This document shows, piece after piece, positions 38,245 to 47,200 of a stretch of 47,200 nt of DNA; positions within the stretch are counted from its first letter, which is position 1, and the number at the start of each line of letters is the position of its first letter. The notes under the pieces are model-generated. The model did no database searches and was not told the origin of the DNA. It was given only the letters and a program-made list of their open reading frames with translations. A program made the position numbers and the translations under genes. The stretch comes from Paludibacter propionicigenes (GTDB lineage: Bacteria; Bacteroidota; Bacteroidia; Bacteroidales; JAIFNL01), in contig DYNA01000016.1 of the NCBI GenBank assembly GCA_020721325.1, forward strand, positions 1-47,200, in the 5' to 3' direction.

Positions 38245-40296
38245 ATGAAAAAGAACTTTTTACTTTTAATTATTTTATTATCAGGACTTTATATTCAAAG
38301 TCAAGAAAAAAATATCTATTTAGATGAAATTATTATCAGTGATAAATCCAAAACTCAGTTTATTAATAAGGAAATAATTATTGATAGTTTTCAAATAAAT
38401 ACTCCAAGGACAGCAGGTGATGTATTTAAAAATATTCAGGGATTTAATATTACGAAAAGAAGCAATTATGCAATTGAACCTGTTTTGAGAATGTATAGAA
38501 ACGAACAATTGAAAGTGATGCTCGACGGAGGTAACCAAATTGCACAATCGTGTGCAAACCGCATGGATCCAACCACTTCACGAATTTCGGCAAGCGAAAT
38601 AGAAAAAATTGAAATCGTAAAAGGTCCTTACAGTGTACGCTTTGGACAAAGTTTTGGTTCTATCATAAACATCATAACGGAACGACCGAAAATAAGTGAA
38701 AACTTTAAAATACACGGCAGCATTGAAGGTGGTTATGAATTAAATGGAGAAGGAAAAAATTCAGGTATTTCACTTTCGGGTAGCAATCAAAAAATCGACT
38801 TATTATTAAATGGAAATTATAGAAATTTTGGAAATTATAAAAGCGGAGACAATACAGAAATAGCCTCATCTTTTGAAGCTTATGATTATTCTGCAAAGTT
38901 GGGCATCAATTTTACAGCCGCTCAAAGATTGCAACTATCATGGCGTCAATCGTTTGCCAACAATGTACTGCACGCAGGTTTACCAATGGACGCAAAGGAA
39001 GATAGAGGCGACATTTTAGCACTCGATTATGCTTACAAACCTAAAAGTAATCTGGTAAAAAGTATTCAAACAAAATTTTATGGTTCATGGGTTGACCATT
39101 TAATGACCAATGAATTTAAAACAAGTGCAAAATTCAGTTTGGCTCTTGCCGATGTTTATTCTACTACTTATGGCTCTAAAATAGAGATAGTTACAACCCC
39201 AACAGATAATTTAATACTTTATTCGGGCATTGATTATAAATATTTGAATAAAGACGGAAAAAGGGTTCGCACGCTTTACATCAACCCCTGCACAAATGCT
39301 CCCATGAGTGGCGAAGCAGTAGATTTAATCTGGCAAAATTCGGAAAGTGAGAATTTTGGTATTTATACTGAATTACAATACTTTATAAGCGACAAATTGT
39401 CATTAACTTCCGGCTTACGCTCTGATTATGTTACAATTAACATTAAAGAAGCAGCAACGGATTTTTCTACATTTTATGGCGAAAAACTTCAACCTGAAGA
39501 CAGAGTTCATTTCAATTTTTTTGCAAAAGTTCATTACCAAATTTCTGCCAAAAATCAATTGGAGTTGGCAATTGGAAAAGGCACTCGAACGCCGGATTTG
39601 TTGGAGCTTTTTATCAATCACTTCAACGTTGGGAAAGATTCGTATGAATATTTAGGAAATCCGGAATTACTTTCCGAAAAAAACATTCAAACCGATTTAG
39701 GTTTTTATCATAATTCAGCAAATTTTAGCTTTAATGCTACTGTTTTTTATAGCATAATAAACGATTATATTACTGCTTTTGTAAATGAGGAAATCAATCG
39801 AAAATACACTCCTTGTGCTTTGCCAAAATATACCAAACAATTTACGAATGTAGATAAGGTTTTTCAATATGGTTTTGAATTGGGCGTTGATTGGAAAATC
39901 ATTGAAAACTTAAAACTTTCGAGCTTTTTAAATTACACTTATGCTCAAAACGAAACATGGAATGAGCCTGTTTCAGAAATAGCACCGCTTGATTGGCAAA
40001 CAAAATTAAGTTTTAGAGAAAAAAACTTTTTAATAGAACTAAATAGCCGATATGTAGCCAAACAAGATAGAATTTCGGAAAGTTTCAGCGAAACAGAAAC
40101 TGAAAGTTTTAAGGTATTTGGAATTGGCTTACAGTATCGCATTAAAACATTAGCTACTCTAAATTTTAATGTCGATAATATATTGAACGAAAATTATTAC
40201 GAGCATTTAAGCCGTGCTTATTTGAATATGACCGAAAAAATTCCGTATTTTGAAACCGGAAGAAATATTAAAATTGGGGTTAAAGTCAATTTCTAA
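38245..40296 (+). CDS. TonB-dependent outer-membrane receptor, OprC/NosA-like (putative copper)
   Basis: 683 aa; plug 'MLDGGNQIAQSCANRMDPTTSRISASEIEKIEIVKGPYSVRFG'; barrel 'WVDHLMTNEFK'. Confidence 0.88.
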   Translation: MKKNFLLLIILLSGLYIQSQEKNIYLDEIIISDKSKTQFINKEIIIDSFQINTPRTAGDVFKNIQGFNITKRSNYAIEPVLRMYRNEQLKVMLDGGNQIAQSCANRMDPTTSRISASEIEKIEIVKGPYSVRFGQSFGSIINIITERPKISENFKIHGSIEGGYELNGEGKNSGISLSGSNQKIDLLLNGNYRNFGNYKSGDNTEIASSFEAYDYSAKLGINFTAAQRLQLSWRQSFANNVLHAGLPMDAKEDRGDILALDYAYKPKSNLVKSIQTKFYGSWVDHLMTNEFKTSAKFSLALADVYSTTYGSKIEIVTTPTDNLILYSGIDYKYLNKDGKRVRTLYINPCTNAPMSGEAVDLIWQNSESENFGIYTELQYFISDKLSLTSGLRSDYVTINIKEAATDFSTFYGEKLQPEDRVHFNFFAKVHYQISAKNQLELAIGKGTRTPDLLELFINHFNVGKDSYEYLGNPELLSEKNIQTDLGFYHNSANFSFNATVFYSIINDYITAFVNEEINRKYTPCALPKYTKQFTNVDKVFQYGFELGVDWKIIENLKLSSFLNYTYAQNETWNEPVSEIAPLDWQTKLSFREKNFLIELNSRYVAKQDRISESFSETETESFKVFGIGLQYRIKTLATLNFNVDNILNENYYEHLSRAYLNMTEKIPYFETGRNIKIGVKVNF

Positions 40297-40459
40297 TTGG
40301 TATTTTTTGGTTTACACGAATTTTTAAATAAAGAAAAATAAAAGTTTTGTGGTATTGTTGTATTTTAAAAATTTAAAAAACACAAAAATTATTTGTTTTC
40401 TCAAAAAAATTATTTTCACACCCCATAATGAAATAAAATTTATAAAAAAGTAGAATAAA

Positions 40460-40490
40460 AAAGTCCGAAAGTTTAATATTTTCGGACTTT
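40460..40490. terminator. Bidirectional terminator
   Basis: AAAGTCCGAAA / TTTCGGACTTT between convergent genes. Confidence 0.85.
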
Positions 40491-40626
40491 CTTTTTAATA
40501 AAAAAAACATTATATAAAAAAATTTTCTATAAAAATAAAAAAAGTTTTTCCTTATTAAAAAAGCTAAAAAAAAGATAATTTTATATTTCAAAAGAATTTA
40601 ATTCATCAATTTTTATGTCCATTCTT

Positions 40627-42060
40627 CTAATCGGAATACTTTTCTAATTCTATTTTAAGAGCTTTGATTTCTTGTTTTGCCTTATCGAGTTCGGCAATCA
40701 AAATCTTCTCTTTTCTAAGCGATTCCTCTTGAGTAGCTCGAAGTTCTTCAACATTTTGCATCATTTCTTCTTCTTGAGCCGATTGCTGTTCGGCGTTTAT
40801 TTTCAATTCGTCCACCAAAAGTTTGGTTCGCGCATTTATTCTGGCAATTGAAAGGCTCGAAGCTATACTTTCTCCTAATTTTTCGACAAATTCGATTTTA
40901 TATTTTTCAAATTCGTAAAACGATGCAATTTCGAGAACCCCTAAAACATTATTATTCATAATCATAGGAACGATTAATAGGCTTCTTGGAGTTTCTCCAC
41001 CCAAACCGGAAGTAATTTTGATGTAATCGTTTGGTACTTTTTTAAGGTATATTGTCTTTTTTTCAAGAAAACACGCCCCAACGAGTCCCTCGCCGGGTAA
41101 AATTTCTTTTACCAAAAATTTTCGTCTATCGAAAGCTATACTTGCCTGAAGTTCAATAACTTGAGCTTTTTCTTCATCGTCTGAAATTAAAAACAAACCA
41201 CCTTGATTGGCAGTCAAATATTTTACCAAATCGCGAATAATAACAAATGAAAGCTCTTTAATATCAGTATTATCGCTGCGCAAAATTTCGTTAAATTTGG
41301 CAATTCCTTGCACCGCCCAATCTCTGTTTTTATCTAAAATTTTTCTTTTTTCATTTTCTTCCTGCAAAACTTTCATTTTTTTAAGTTCCATTTCCAAAAA
41401 TTTTCCAGCTCTGTAGGCTTCCTCTTCTTTGTCTTTAGATGATTGCAGTAATTGACTGTTATTTTTTTCGCTTTCTCGTTCGGATAATAAAAATGGTAAA
41501 ACCACCCCGTAAATAGTAAATGGCATTGCAAATACCAGAATATTAAAAAAAACTCCTTGTTGTAATACCGAAGGGTCTATTTCCAAAATAATTAATTTAT
41601 TAAAAAAAATGACCGAAATAAAAATTAGATAAACAGCTAAAGAAGTAAAAATAAGTAAATAAATTTCGCGTAAGCTAAACAAAACCAATGGTATAAGTAC
41701 AAAAAGAAATTGGATAAGAAATATAACAGAAATAAAATTCTCCTGCGGACCTACAACGGAAGCATGAAAAAGTACATCGGCAGTAACTCCAACTATGGCA
41801 ACTAAAATTCGTGAAATATGGTAATATTTAAAATAATTAAACAGGTATGCACTCATTGTTAAAACCGTTGCTAAAATTGGCAACAAAATGAGCTTAGAAA
41901 AATAAATGTAGCAAATGGCTATAAATGGTATATAAAGCCAAAAAGTTAATACTAAGGCTATGGTATTAGTAATTAATATCTTATTTTTCAGATAGTTATT
42001 TGTATCTTCATAAATACCTGTTCTTAAAAATTGTCTGAATATGGAAAAAAACTCTTGCAT
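40627..42060 (-). CDS. Membrane protein with about 6 TM helices, GAF domain and C-terminal coiled coil
   Basis: 477 aa; GAF 'GEGLVGACFLEKKTIYLKKVPNDYIKITSGLGGETPRSLLIVPMIMNNNVLGVLEIASF' closely similar to that of 24266-26257. Confidence 0.8.
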   Translation of the reverse strand: MQEFFSIFRQFLRTGIYEDTNNYLKNKILITNTIALVLTFWLYIPFIAICYIYFSKLILLPILATVLTMSAYLFNYFKYYHISRILVAIVGVTADVLFHASVVGPQENFISVIFLIQFLFVLIPLVLFSLREIYLLIFTSLAVYLIFISVIFFNKLIILEIDPSVLQQGVFFNILVFAMPFTIYGVVLPFLLSERESEKNNSQLLQSSKDKEEEAYRAGKFLEMELKKMKVLQEENEKRKILDKNRDWAVQGIAKFNEILRSDNTDIKELSFVIIRDLVKYLTANQGGLFLISDDEEKAQVIELQASIAFDRRKFLVKEILPGEGLVGACFLEKKTIYLKKVPNDYIKITSGLGGETPRSLLIVPMIMNNNVLGVLEIASFYEFEKYKIEFVEKLGESIASSLSIARINARTKLLVDELKINAEQQSAQEEEMMQNVEELRATQEESLRKEKILIAELDKAKQEIKALKIELEKYSD

Positions 42061-42281
42061 TTTTTATATCTATTTTAGAATCATCATTCTATAAAAAAAA
42101 GAAAAAAATATTCAATTAAAAAAAACTTAAATAATTATTAATCAATATTTTACACAGATTATAACTATGATAATATTTTTTTTTTAAGTAAAATTGAAAA
42201 AGCTAATATAATTATAAAAAAAAGAAAAAAGCGTTTTTTTCAAAAAAAAAATATTTTATTTTTTAAAAAATTGATTTTCAA

Positions 42282-43835
42282 TTATTTATCATTTTTAAAT
42301 GTTGGTTTTTGGAAGAATTTATTCACTTTGTCAAAGAATTTTAAATACGTTTCCGATTCCATGATAGAGGAATCGTAAGTAGCTTTGTATGTGAAATATA
42401 TACCCAAAGGTAACAATATTGAAGTAGCTAACCACATGCCCTGCAAAGAATCTAATCTACTTTCTCTCACCAATTTTTCGCCGGTGAGCGAAACGATATA
42501 ATATGCTACAAAAAACAAAGCCGATACTACAACGGGCATTCCCATTCCTCCTTTTCGAATGATTGCGCCCAAAGGTGCGCCAATAAAGAAAAATAAAAAG
42601 CTGGCAAAAGCTAAAACATATTTTTTGTGCCATTCGATTTCGTGTCGGCGAATGTACCTAACCTGCTCAATATTAGAATCTTTAATTCCGCGAATTTCCA
42701 TTTGAACGGAATTAGCGCGTTCGAGCGCATCGTTAAAAGTGATAGCCTTTGTGTGCATTGGCAATCCATTTATGAATGTATCTAAATCTAAAACGACTTC
42801 TAAATTATTGTATTTCAATGATTTATAAAACTCTTCATTTCGTTCAATTCTACCAGTGTAGAGCGAATCGCGCATCTTTGTAAGTAAATAAGTTCTAAAA
42901 ATTAAGTCTTTATACAATCGTTGAGCTTGTTTTTTGGTTTCAGAATTTAAAGAATCGATGGCATAGTCTAACTGCATAACATTTAACATTTGATAATTTT
43001 TGGCAAAAAGCTCTTCGTTGGTTCTTTGTAATTCAAAACCTATCATTGGAATTAATATCTGTTTACTTTCAAAGGTATCGCGTTGCATAGGAAACCCCAT
43101 ATTGTTTCCATTTTTATAAATTTCTTGGTAACTTGAGCCTGTAAATAAAGTAAAAACCATGTATTTTTTGTCGCTTGTTAAAACCATCCGCGCCGAGTCG
43201 GCTATTGTAACTCCCACATTTCCACGCTCGTTTGTGTGGTCGTAGAGCATTAAGTCGTGCATTATTCCGGTTTTTTTATCTCTATAATCTACCTTTAAAG
43301 TATATCCTTCCAAATCGTTATTAAAAATACCGGTTTTTATATTAAGTTCGGGCTTTTTGTGAGTAACATCGTAAAGCAAAGAAAGAGATTTAAGTTGAGT
43401 GTAAGGCAAAACATTATTAGCAAAGAAAAATGCCACTAAACTTACCAAGAAACTAAAAAAAATCAAAGGCAACATAGCTCTTTTAAGCGAAATTCCGGCG
43501 GCTTTTAAAGCCAAAAGCTCATAATTTTGACCTAAATTTCCAAAAGTCATTAAAGATGACATTAAGATTGAAAGCGGCAAAGCCAAAGGTACTAATCCGG
43601 CAGTTGAGTAAAGTAAAAGCTCGGCTATAACGCTCCAATCCAATCCCTTACCAACCATATCTTCCATATATTTCCACAAAAACTGCATTAATAATATAAA
43701 AGTAGATATGAAAAAAGTAGCCAAAAGAGGTTTTATATAAGAACGAAAAATTAATAAATCAAGTCTTTTTAAAAACCTCATTTTCAATACATAATCTAAA
43801 TAATCGTTTTCCTCTAAATTTATTTTTTTATTCAT
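42282..43835 (-). CDS. LptF/LptG-family permease (YjgP/YjgQ)
   Basis: 517 aa; 'LKRLDLLIFRSYIKPLLATFFISTFILLMQFLWKYMEDMVGKG', 'EWHKKYVLAFASFLFFFIGAPLGAIIRKGGMGMPVVVS'. Confidence 0.92.
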   Translation of the reverse strand: MNKKINLEENDYLDYVLKMRFLKRLDLLIFRSYIKPLLATFFISTFILLMQFLWKYMEDMVGKGLDWSVIAELLLYSTAGLVPLALPLSILMSSLMTFGNLGQNYELLALKAAGISLKRAMLPLIFFSFLVSLVAFFFANNVLPYTQLKSLSLLYDVTHKKPELNIKTGIFNNDLEGYTLKVDYRDKKTGIMHDLMLYDHTNERGNVGVTIADSARMVLTSDKKYMVFTLFTGSSYQEIYKNGNNMGFPMQRDTFESKQILIPMIGFELQRTNEELFAKNYQMLNVMQLDYAIDSLNSETKKQAQRLYKDLIFRTYLLTKMRDSLYTGRIERNEEFYKSLKYNNLEVVLDLDTFINGLPMHTKAITFNDALERANSVQMEIRGIKDSNIEQVRYIRRHEIEWHKKYVLAFASFLFFFIGAPLGAIIRKGGMGMPVVVSALFFVAYYIVSLTGEKLVRESRLDSLQGMWLATSILLPLGIYFTYKATYDSSIMESETYLKFFDKVNKFFQKPTFKNDK

Positions 43836-44323
43836 GCACTTTTCATTTTAATAAAAAACAAAAGTAGAAATAATCTCTAAAAAAAATGAATCTTTTATTT
43901 GTTTTTTTCAAAATATATTTTTTATAAAAAAAAAGATATTTTATAAATTTTCTATAAAGTTATAAGTTATATAATTTTATAAGTTGTAAAAGCAACTTTA
44001 TTTAATTATTAGAATTTTTTTAATTTGAAAAATAAAAAAACAATCGATAAAAAAAATAAATTTGTATAAAAAAAAATACCATTTAGTTTATAAAAGTAAA
44101 TACAAATTAATTTATCTTTTATACAAAAATAAAAGCTTTTTTTAATGAAAGCGAAAAAATAAAATAAAAATACAACACATAAAATAATAGCAAATAGAAT
44201 TTGAATAACTATAAAATTTTAATACTATCAAATTATAAAAATAAATCTTCAATATCTTAAAAAAAGAACAGATAAAAAAAATTATAAAAAAGAATTTTCT
44301 TATTAAAAAAAACGAAATTAAAT

Positions 44324-46159
44324 TTATTTTCCAAAGAGTTTTTTTATAATATCGAACTGTTTATTTCGTTTGAGTTCATTCATAATATCCACTTTATTCT
44401 CTTTTAGATACCAAAAGAAAAACTTTTTTTGAAGTTGTTTGAGTTGCGGATTGCGTGCAACAAAAACTTCCTTGAGTGTATAAGGGTGTAAACCAGTATA
44501 ATAAACCACTGCACTTAAAGTCATAGGTGTAGGAGTAAAATCTTGTACCTGTTCGAGTTTTAAATTTAATTTTTCGGTGTTCTCAGCCAACTTTGCCATC
44601 TCAAAAGTAGTACTTCCGGGGTGGCTTGAAATAAAATAGGGAATGATTTGATATTTCAATTTGTACTTTTCGTTAATATGGTCGAAGAGTTTTTTAAATT
44701 TAAAAAACAAGGAAAATTTTGGTTTTCGCATAAGCTTTAAAACTTGATCGTCGGTATGTTCGGGTGCAACTTTTAATCGACCGGATACATGATTTGTAAT
44801 CAATTCGATAGCATATTCAAGTTTGTCATCTTTAATGTTTTCGTCTTTATCAAAAAGCATATCGTAACGCACACCCGAACCGATAAAAGCTTTTTTAATT
44901 CCATCAGTAGCGTTCACTTTTTTATAAACCTGAGTTAAACTGGAATGATTTGTATCAAGATTGCTGCAAATACTTGGAAATATGCACGATGGACGCAAAC
45001 AAGTTTGACATTGTCTTAAATCTTTGCCTTGCATTTTATACATATTTGCCGAAGGACCTCCTAAATCGGATAAATAACCTTTAAAATCCGGCATTTTTTT
45101 TATTTCTTCCACTTCGTTTAAGATAGATTTCTCGCTTCTACTCACTATAAATTTACCTTGATGTGCTGAAATAGTGCAGAATGAACATCCACCGAAACAA
45201 CCTCTATGCATATTTATAGAAAATTTAATCATTTCAAAAGCCGGTATTTCTTTGTCTTTATAGCGTGGATGTGGTAAGCGTGTGTAAGGTAATTCGTAAG
45301 TGCTATCAGCTTCTTTTTCAGATATATAAGCATACGCCGGATTTACAACCACTTTAAACTGAGATTTGTCCCCAGTGCGCTGAATAAGCTGACGTGCAAA
45401 TTTTTTATTCGACTCTTGTTCTATAATTTTAAAATTTTTTGCAAATTTTATTTTATCTTTTAAACAGTCCTGATGCGAAAAAAGTTCAAAAGTTTCCCAG
45501 TCTTTTGGTATATTGTATTTTTGTTCTTTGTTAACAAGAAAAGCCGTCTGGTGAATATTATGTAAATTATTGATATTAACTCCTTTATCTAATAAAAGAG
45601 CTATTTCAACGATGGCTTTTTCCCCCATACCCCAAACCAATAAATCGGCTCCGCTTTCATATAAAATACTTGTTTTTAATGTTTCAGACCAATAGTCGAA
45701 ATGGGTATGTCTTCGCAGTGAAGCCTCTATGCCTCCAATTATCAAAGGGACTTCGGGAAATAATGATTTAATAATTTTTGAATATGTAACAACTGCATAA
45801 TCAGGTCTATACCCCGATTTTCCACCCGGCGTATAAGCATCATTTGAGCGCAAACGCTTGGCAGCCGTATAGTGATTAATCATCGAATCCATTGCACCCG
45901 AAGTAACACCAAAAAACAAACGAGGTTTCCCCATTTTTTTAAAGTCGCGCAAATCATCTCTCCAATTGGGTTGCGGTACAATAGCAACTCTAAATCCTTG
46001 TTTTTCAAGTACTCTGCCAATTACCGCTGCTCCAAAAGCCGGATGGTCTATGTAGGCATCGCCGGTGAAAAGTACCACATCAATTTCACTCCACGAGTGT
46101 AATTCAACCTCTTTCATTGAAGTTGGCAACCAATCTGTAATTTTTTTTTCAAAATTCAT
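44324..46159 (-). CDS. YgiQ family radical SAM protein
   Basis: 611 aa; 'VVLFTGDAYIDHPAFGAAVIGRVLE', 'HRGCFGGCSFCTISAHQGKFIVSRSEKSIL'. Confidence 0.94.
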   Translation of the reverse strand: MNFEKKITDWLPTSMKEVELHSWSEIDVVLFTGDAYIDHPAFGAAVIGRVLEKQGFRVAIVPQPNWRDDLRDFKKMGKPRLFFGVTSGAMDSMINHYTAAKRLRSNDAYTPGGKSGYRPDYAVVTYSKIIKSLFPEVPLIIGGIEASLRRHTHFDYWSETLKTSILYESGADLLVWGMGEKAIVEIALLLDKGVNINNLHNIHQTAFLVNKEQKYNIPKDWETFELFSHQDCLKDKIKFAKNFKIIEQESNKKFARQLIQRTGDKSQFKVVVNPAYAYISEKEADSTYELPYTRLPHPRYKDKEIPAFEMIKFSINMHRGCFGGCSFCTISAHQGKFIVSRSEKSILNEVEEIKKMPDFKGYLSDLGGPSANMYKMQGKDLRQCQTCLRPSCIFPSICSNLDTNHSSLTQVYKKVNATDGIKKAFIGSGVRYDMLFDKDENIKDDKLEYAIELITNHVSGRLKVAPEHTDDQVLKLMRKPKFSLFFKFKKLFDHINEKYKLKYQIIPYFISSHPGSTTFEMAKLAENTEKLNLKLEQVQDFTPTPMTLSAVVYYTGLHPYTLKEVFVARNPQLKQLQKKFFFWYLKENKVDIMNELKRNKQFDIIKKLFGK

Positions 46160-46189
46160 ATAAAAAAGGATAAAAGTACTTAAACAAAA

Positions 46190-46804
46190 TTATAAATAAA
46201 CATTTGCAAGCGGTCCTTCATTAAAAAGTAAATCGAGAATTGATAAATTTTCAATAAAAGGATAACGATTGCTAAAAACTTGATAATAAGGTTTTTGATT
46301 AACTAAAAAAAGTGTATTTGCACTATTAATGATGGTATCAAAATTTCTAAAATCAATAAATTCAGCAGAATTTGCCAAATATTTTTCAGAAAAATTAAAA
46401 TTTTTATTAATGTCCAATTCTAAGAGCAATATTTTAAAAATTTCTGTATTAAATTCAAGTAAAAATTGGTATTTTTTTGTAAAAAATGGTAAAAAAGCAT
46501 CGATGTAATACTCAAAAAAAGCCGAAGAACGATAAGCAGATTCGAGTGCTTTAAAGTGCAATCGTTGCCAGTTCGTGTCATACGAAATTTGCACTTCGTC
46601 TATTGTCATTTTGCTTGTTTTCAGCTTTTTAATAGGAATACTCAAAGTCATTTTACCATTTGCAGTTAAAATTTCACAACGATTTAAAAAAGTTTGTTTA
46701 ATAAAATTGGCTTTTGCCTCAATGGTAAAAAAATTTGACGCTTTTATCAATGAAAAATAATTAACCGAAGGAAAATACGATGTTGAAAATATTAGTTTAG
46801 TCAT
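46190..46804 (-). CDS. WbqC-family protein
   Basis: 204 aa; 'FSTSYFPSVNYFSLI', 'SYDTNWQRLHFKALESAYRSSAFFEYY', 'FSNRYPFIENLSILDLLFNEGP'. Confidence 0.88.
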   Translation of the reverse strand: MTKLIFSTSYFPSVNYFSLIKASNFFTIEAKANFIKQTFLNRCEILTANGKMTLSIPIKKLKTSKMTIDEVQISYDTNWQRLHFKALESAYRSSAFFEYYIDAFLPFFTKKYQFLLEFNTEIFKILLLELDINKNFNFSEKYLANSAEFIDFRNFDTIINSANTLFLVNQKPYYQVFSNRYPFIENLSILDLLFNEGPLANVYL

Positions 46805-47200
46805 GCGTTACAATATTAAAACCACAAAGTTGAAAAAAAAAATTGAAAGTAAAAATTATTTTTTTTTAGAAATAAATTTATGTTTGATTTTGTAAACAAA
46901 AGAAAAATATAGAACCCACTCTGTTTACATAAAAAACAAACCGAGAAATCAAATTACAAATCTAAACAATGCCAAAAACTACAATCACAAAAGTAAACAA
47001 ATTCAAAATTAACAATAAACATTTGTAATCGACAAAAATTCATATTTACATTGATAAACACCTTGTATTTTATGTTTACAAATGCTTACAACTTGTACCG
47101 ATAAAAAAAATGAAGAATCGATATTAAAAAAAACAAGCTGCATTGATTAAAAAAAATATTAAAAAAGAAATTTTAAAAGGTTATGAGGCGATTTTAATCA

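Noticed and set aside
43981-43998. Small hairpin AAGTTG-taaaag-CAACTT in the gap upstream of the LptF/G-family gene
   Set aside because: Only a 6-7 bp stem in AT-rich sequence; not distinguishable from background.
47128-47200. Open frame KKQAALIKKNIKKEILKGYEAILI running off the right edge, with a possible TTG start at 47143
   Set aside because: Too short and truncated; no ATG and no family signal to support a CDS call.

Overview
AT-rich Bacteroidetes-type chromosomal window with about 27 convincing protein genes. No rRNA, tRNA, CRISPR array or classical IS element was recognised. Most genes are housekeeping: trmD, LptF/G-type permease, YgiQ and TIGR01212/YhcC-like radical SAM proteins, rocD, a ClC channel, an isocitrate/isopropylmalate dehydrogenase-type enzyme, a WbqC-family protein and a DUF349 protein. 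Several loci deserve a second look. (1) A compact minus-strand exosortase locus (7.3-12.3 kb) encodes an exosortase fused to an EpsI-like tail, one adjacent VIT-domain membrane protein ending in a PEP-CTERM-like signal (XrtN-type dedicated sortase/target pair), a winged-helix regulator and a small membrane protein. Two copies of a perfect TACTTTG-N5-CAAAGTA palindrome lie in front of the two transcription-unit halves, and a 13-bp hairpin lies between target and sortase genes. (2) A HydC/NuoE - HydB/NuoF - giant NuoG/GltD/FDH-like fusion set (26.7-34.4 kb) resembles Stn-type electron-bifurcating transhydrogenases, with an apparently degenerate formate-dehydrogenase-like domain, and is interrupted by an AAA-ATPase/PD-(D/E)XK gene. 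(3) A WD40 protein carries a caspase-like domain in which both catalytic residues appear substituted. (4) A citrate lyase gene appears to be a CitD-CitE fusion. (5) A TonB receptor carries CxxxM and HxM motifs matching the OprC/NosA copper site. All family calls come from reading motifs by eye; no searches were run.
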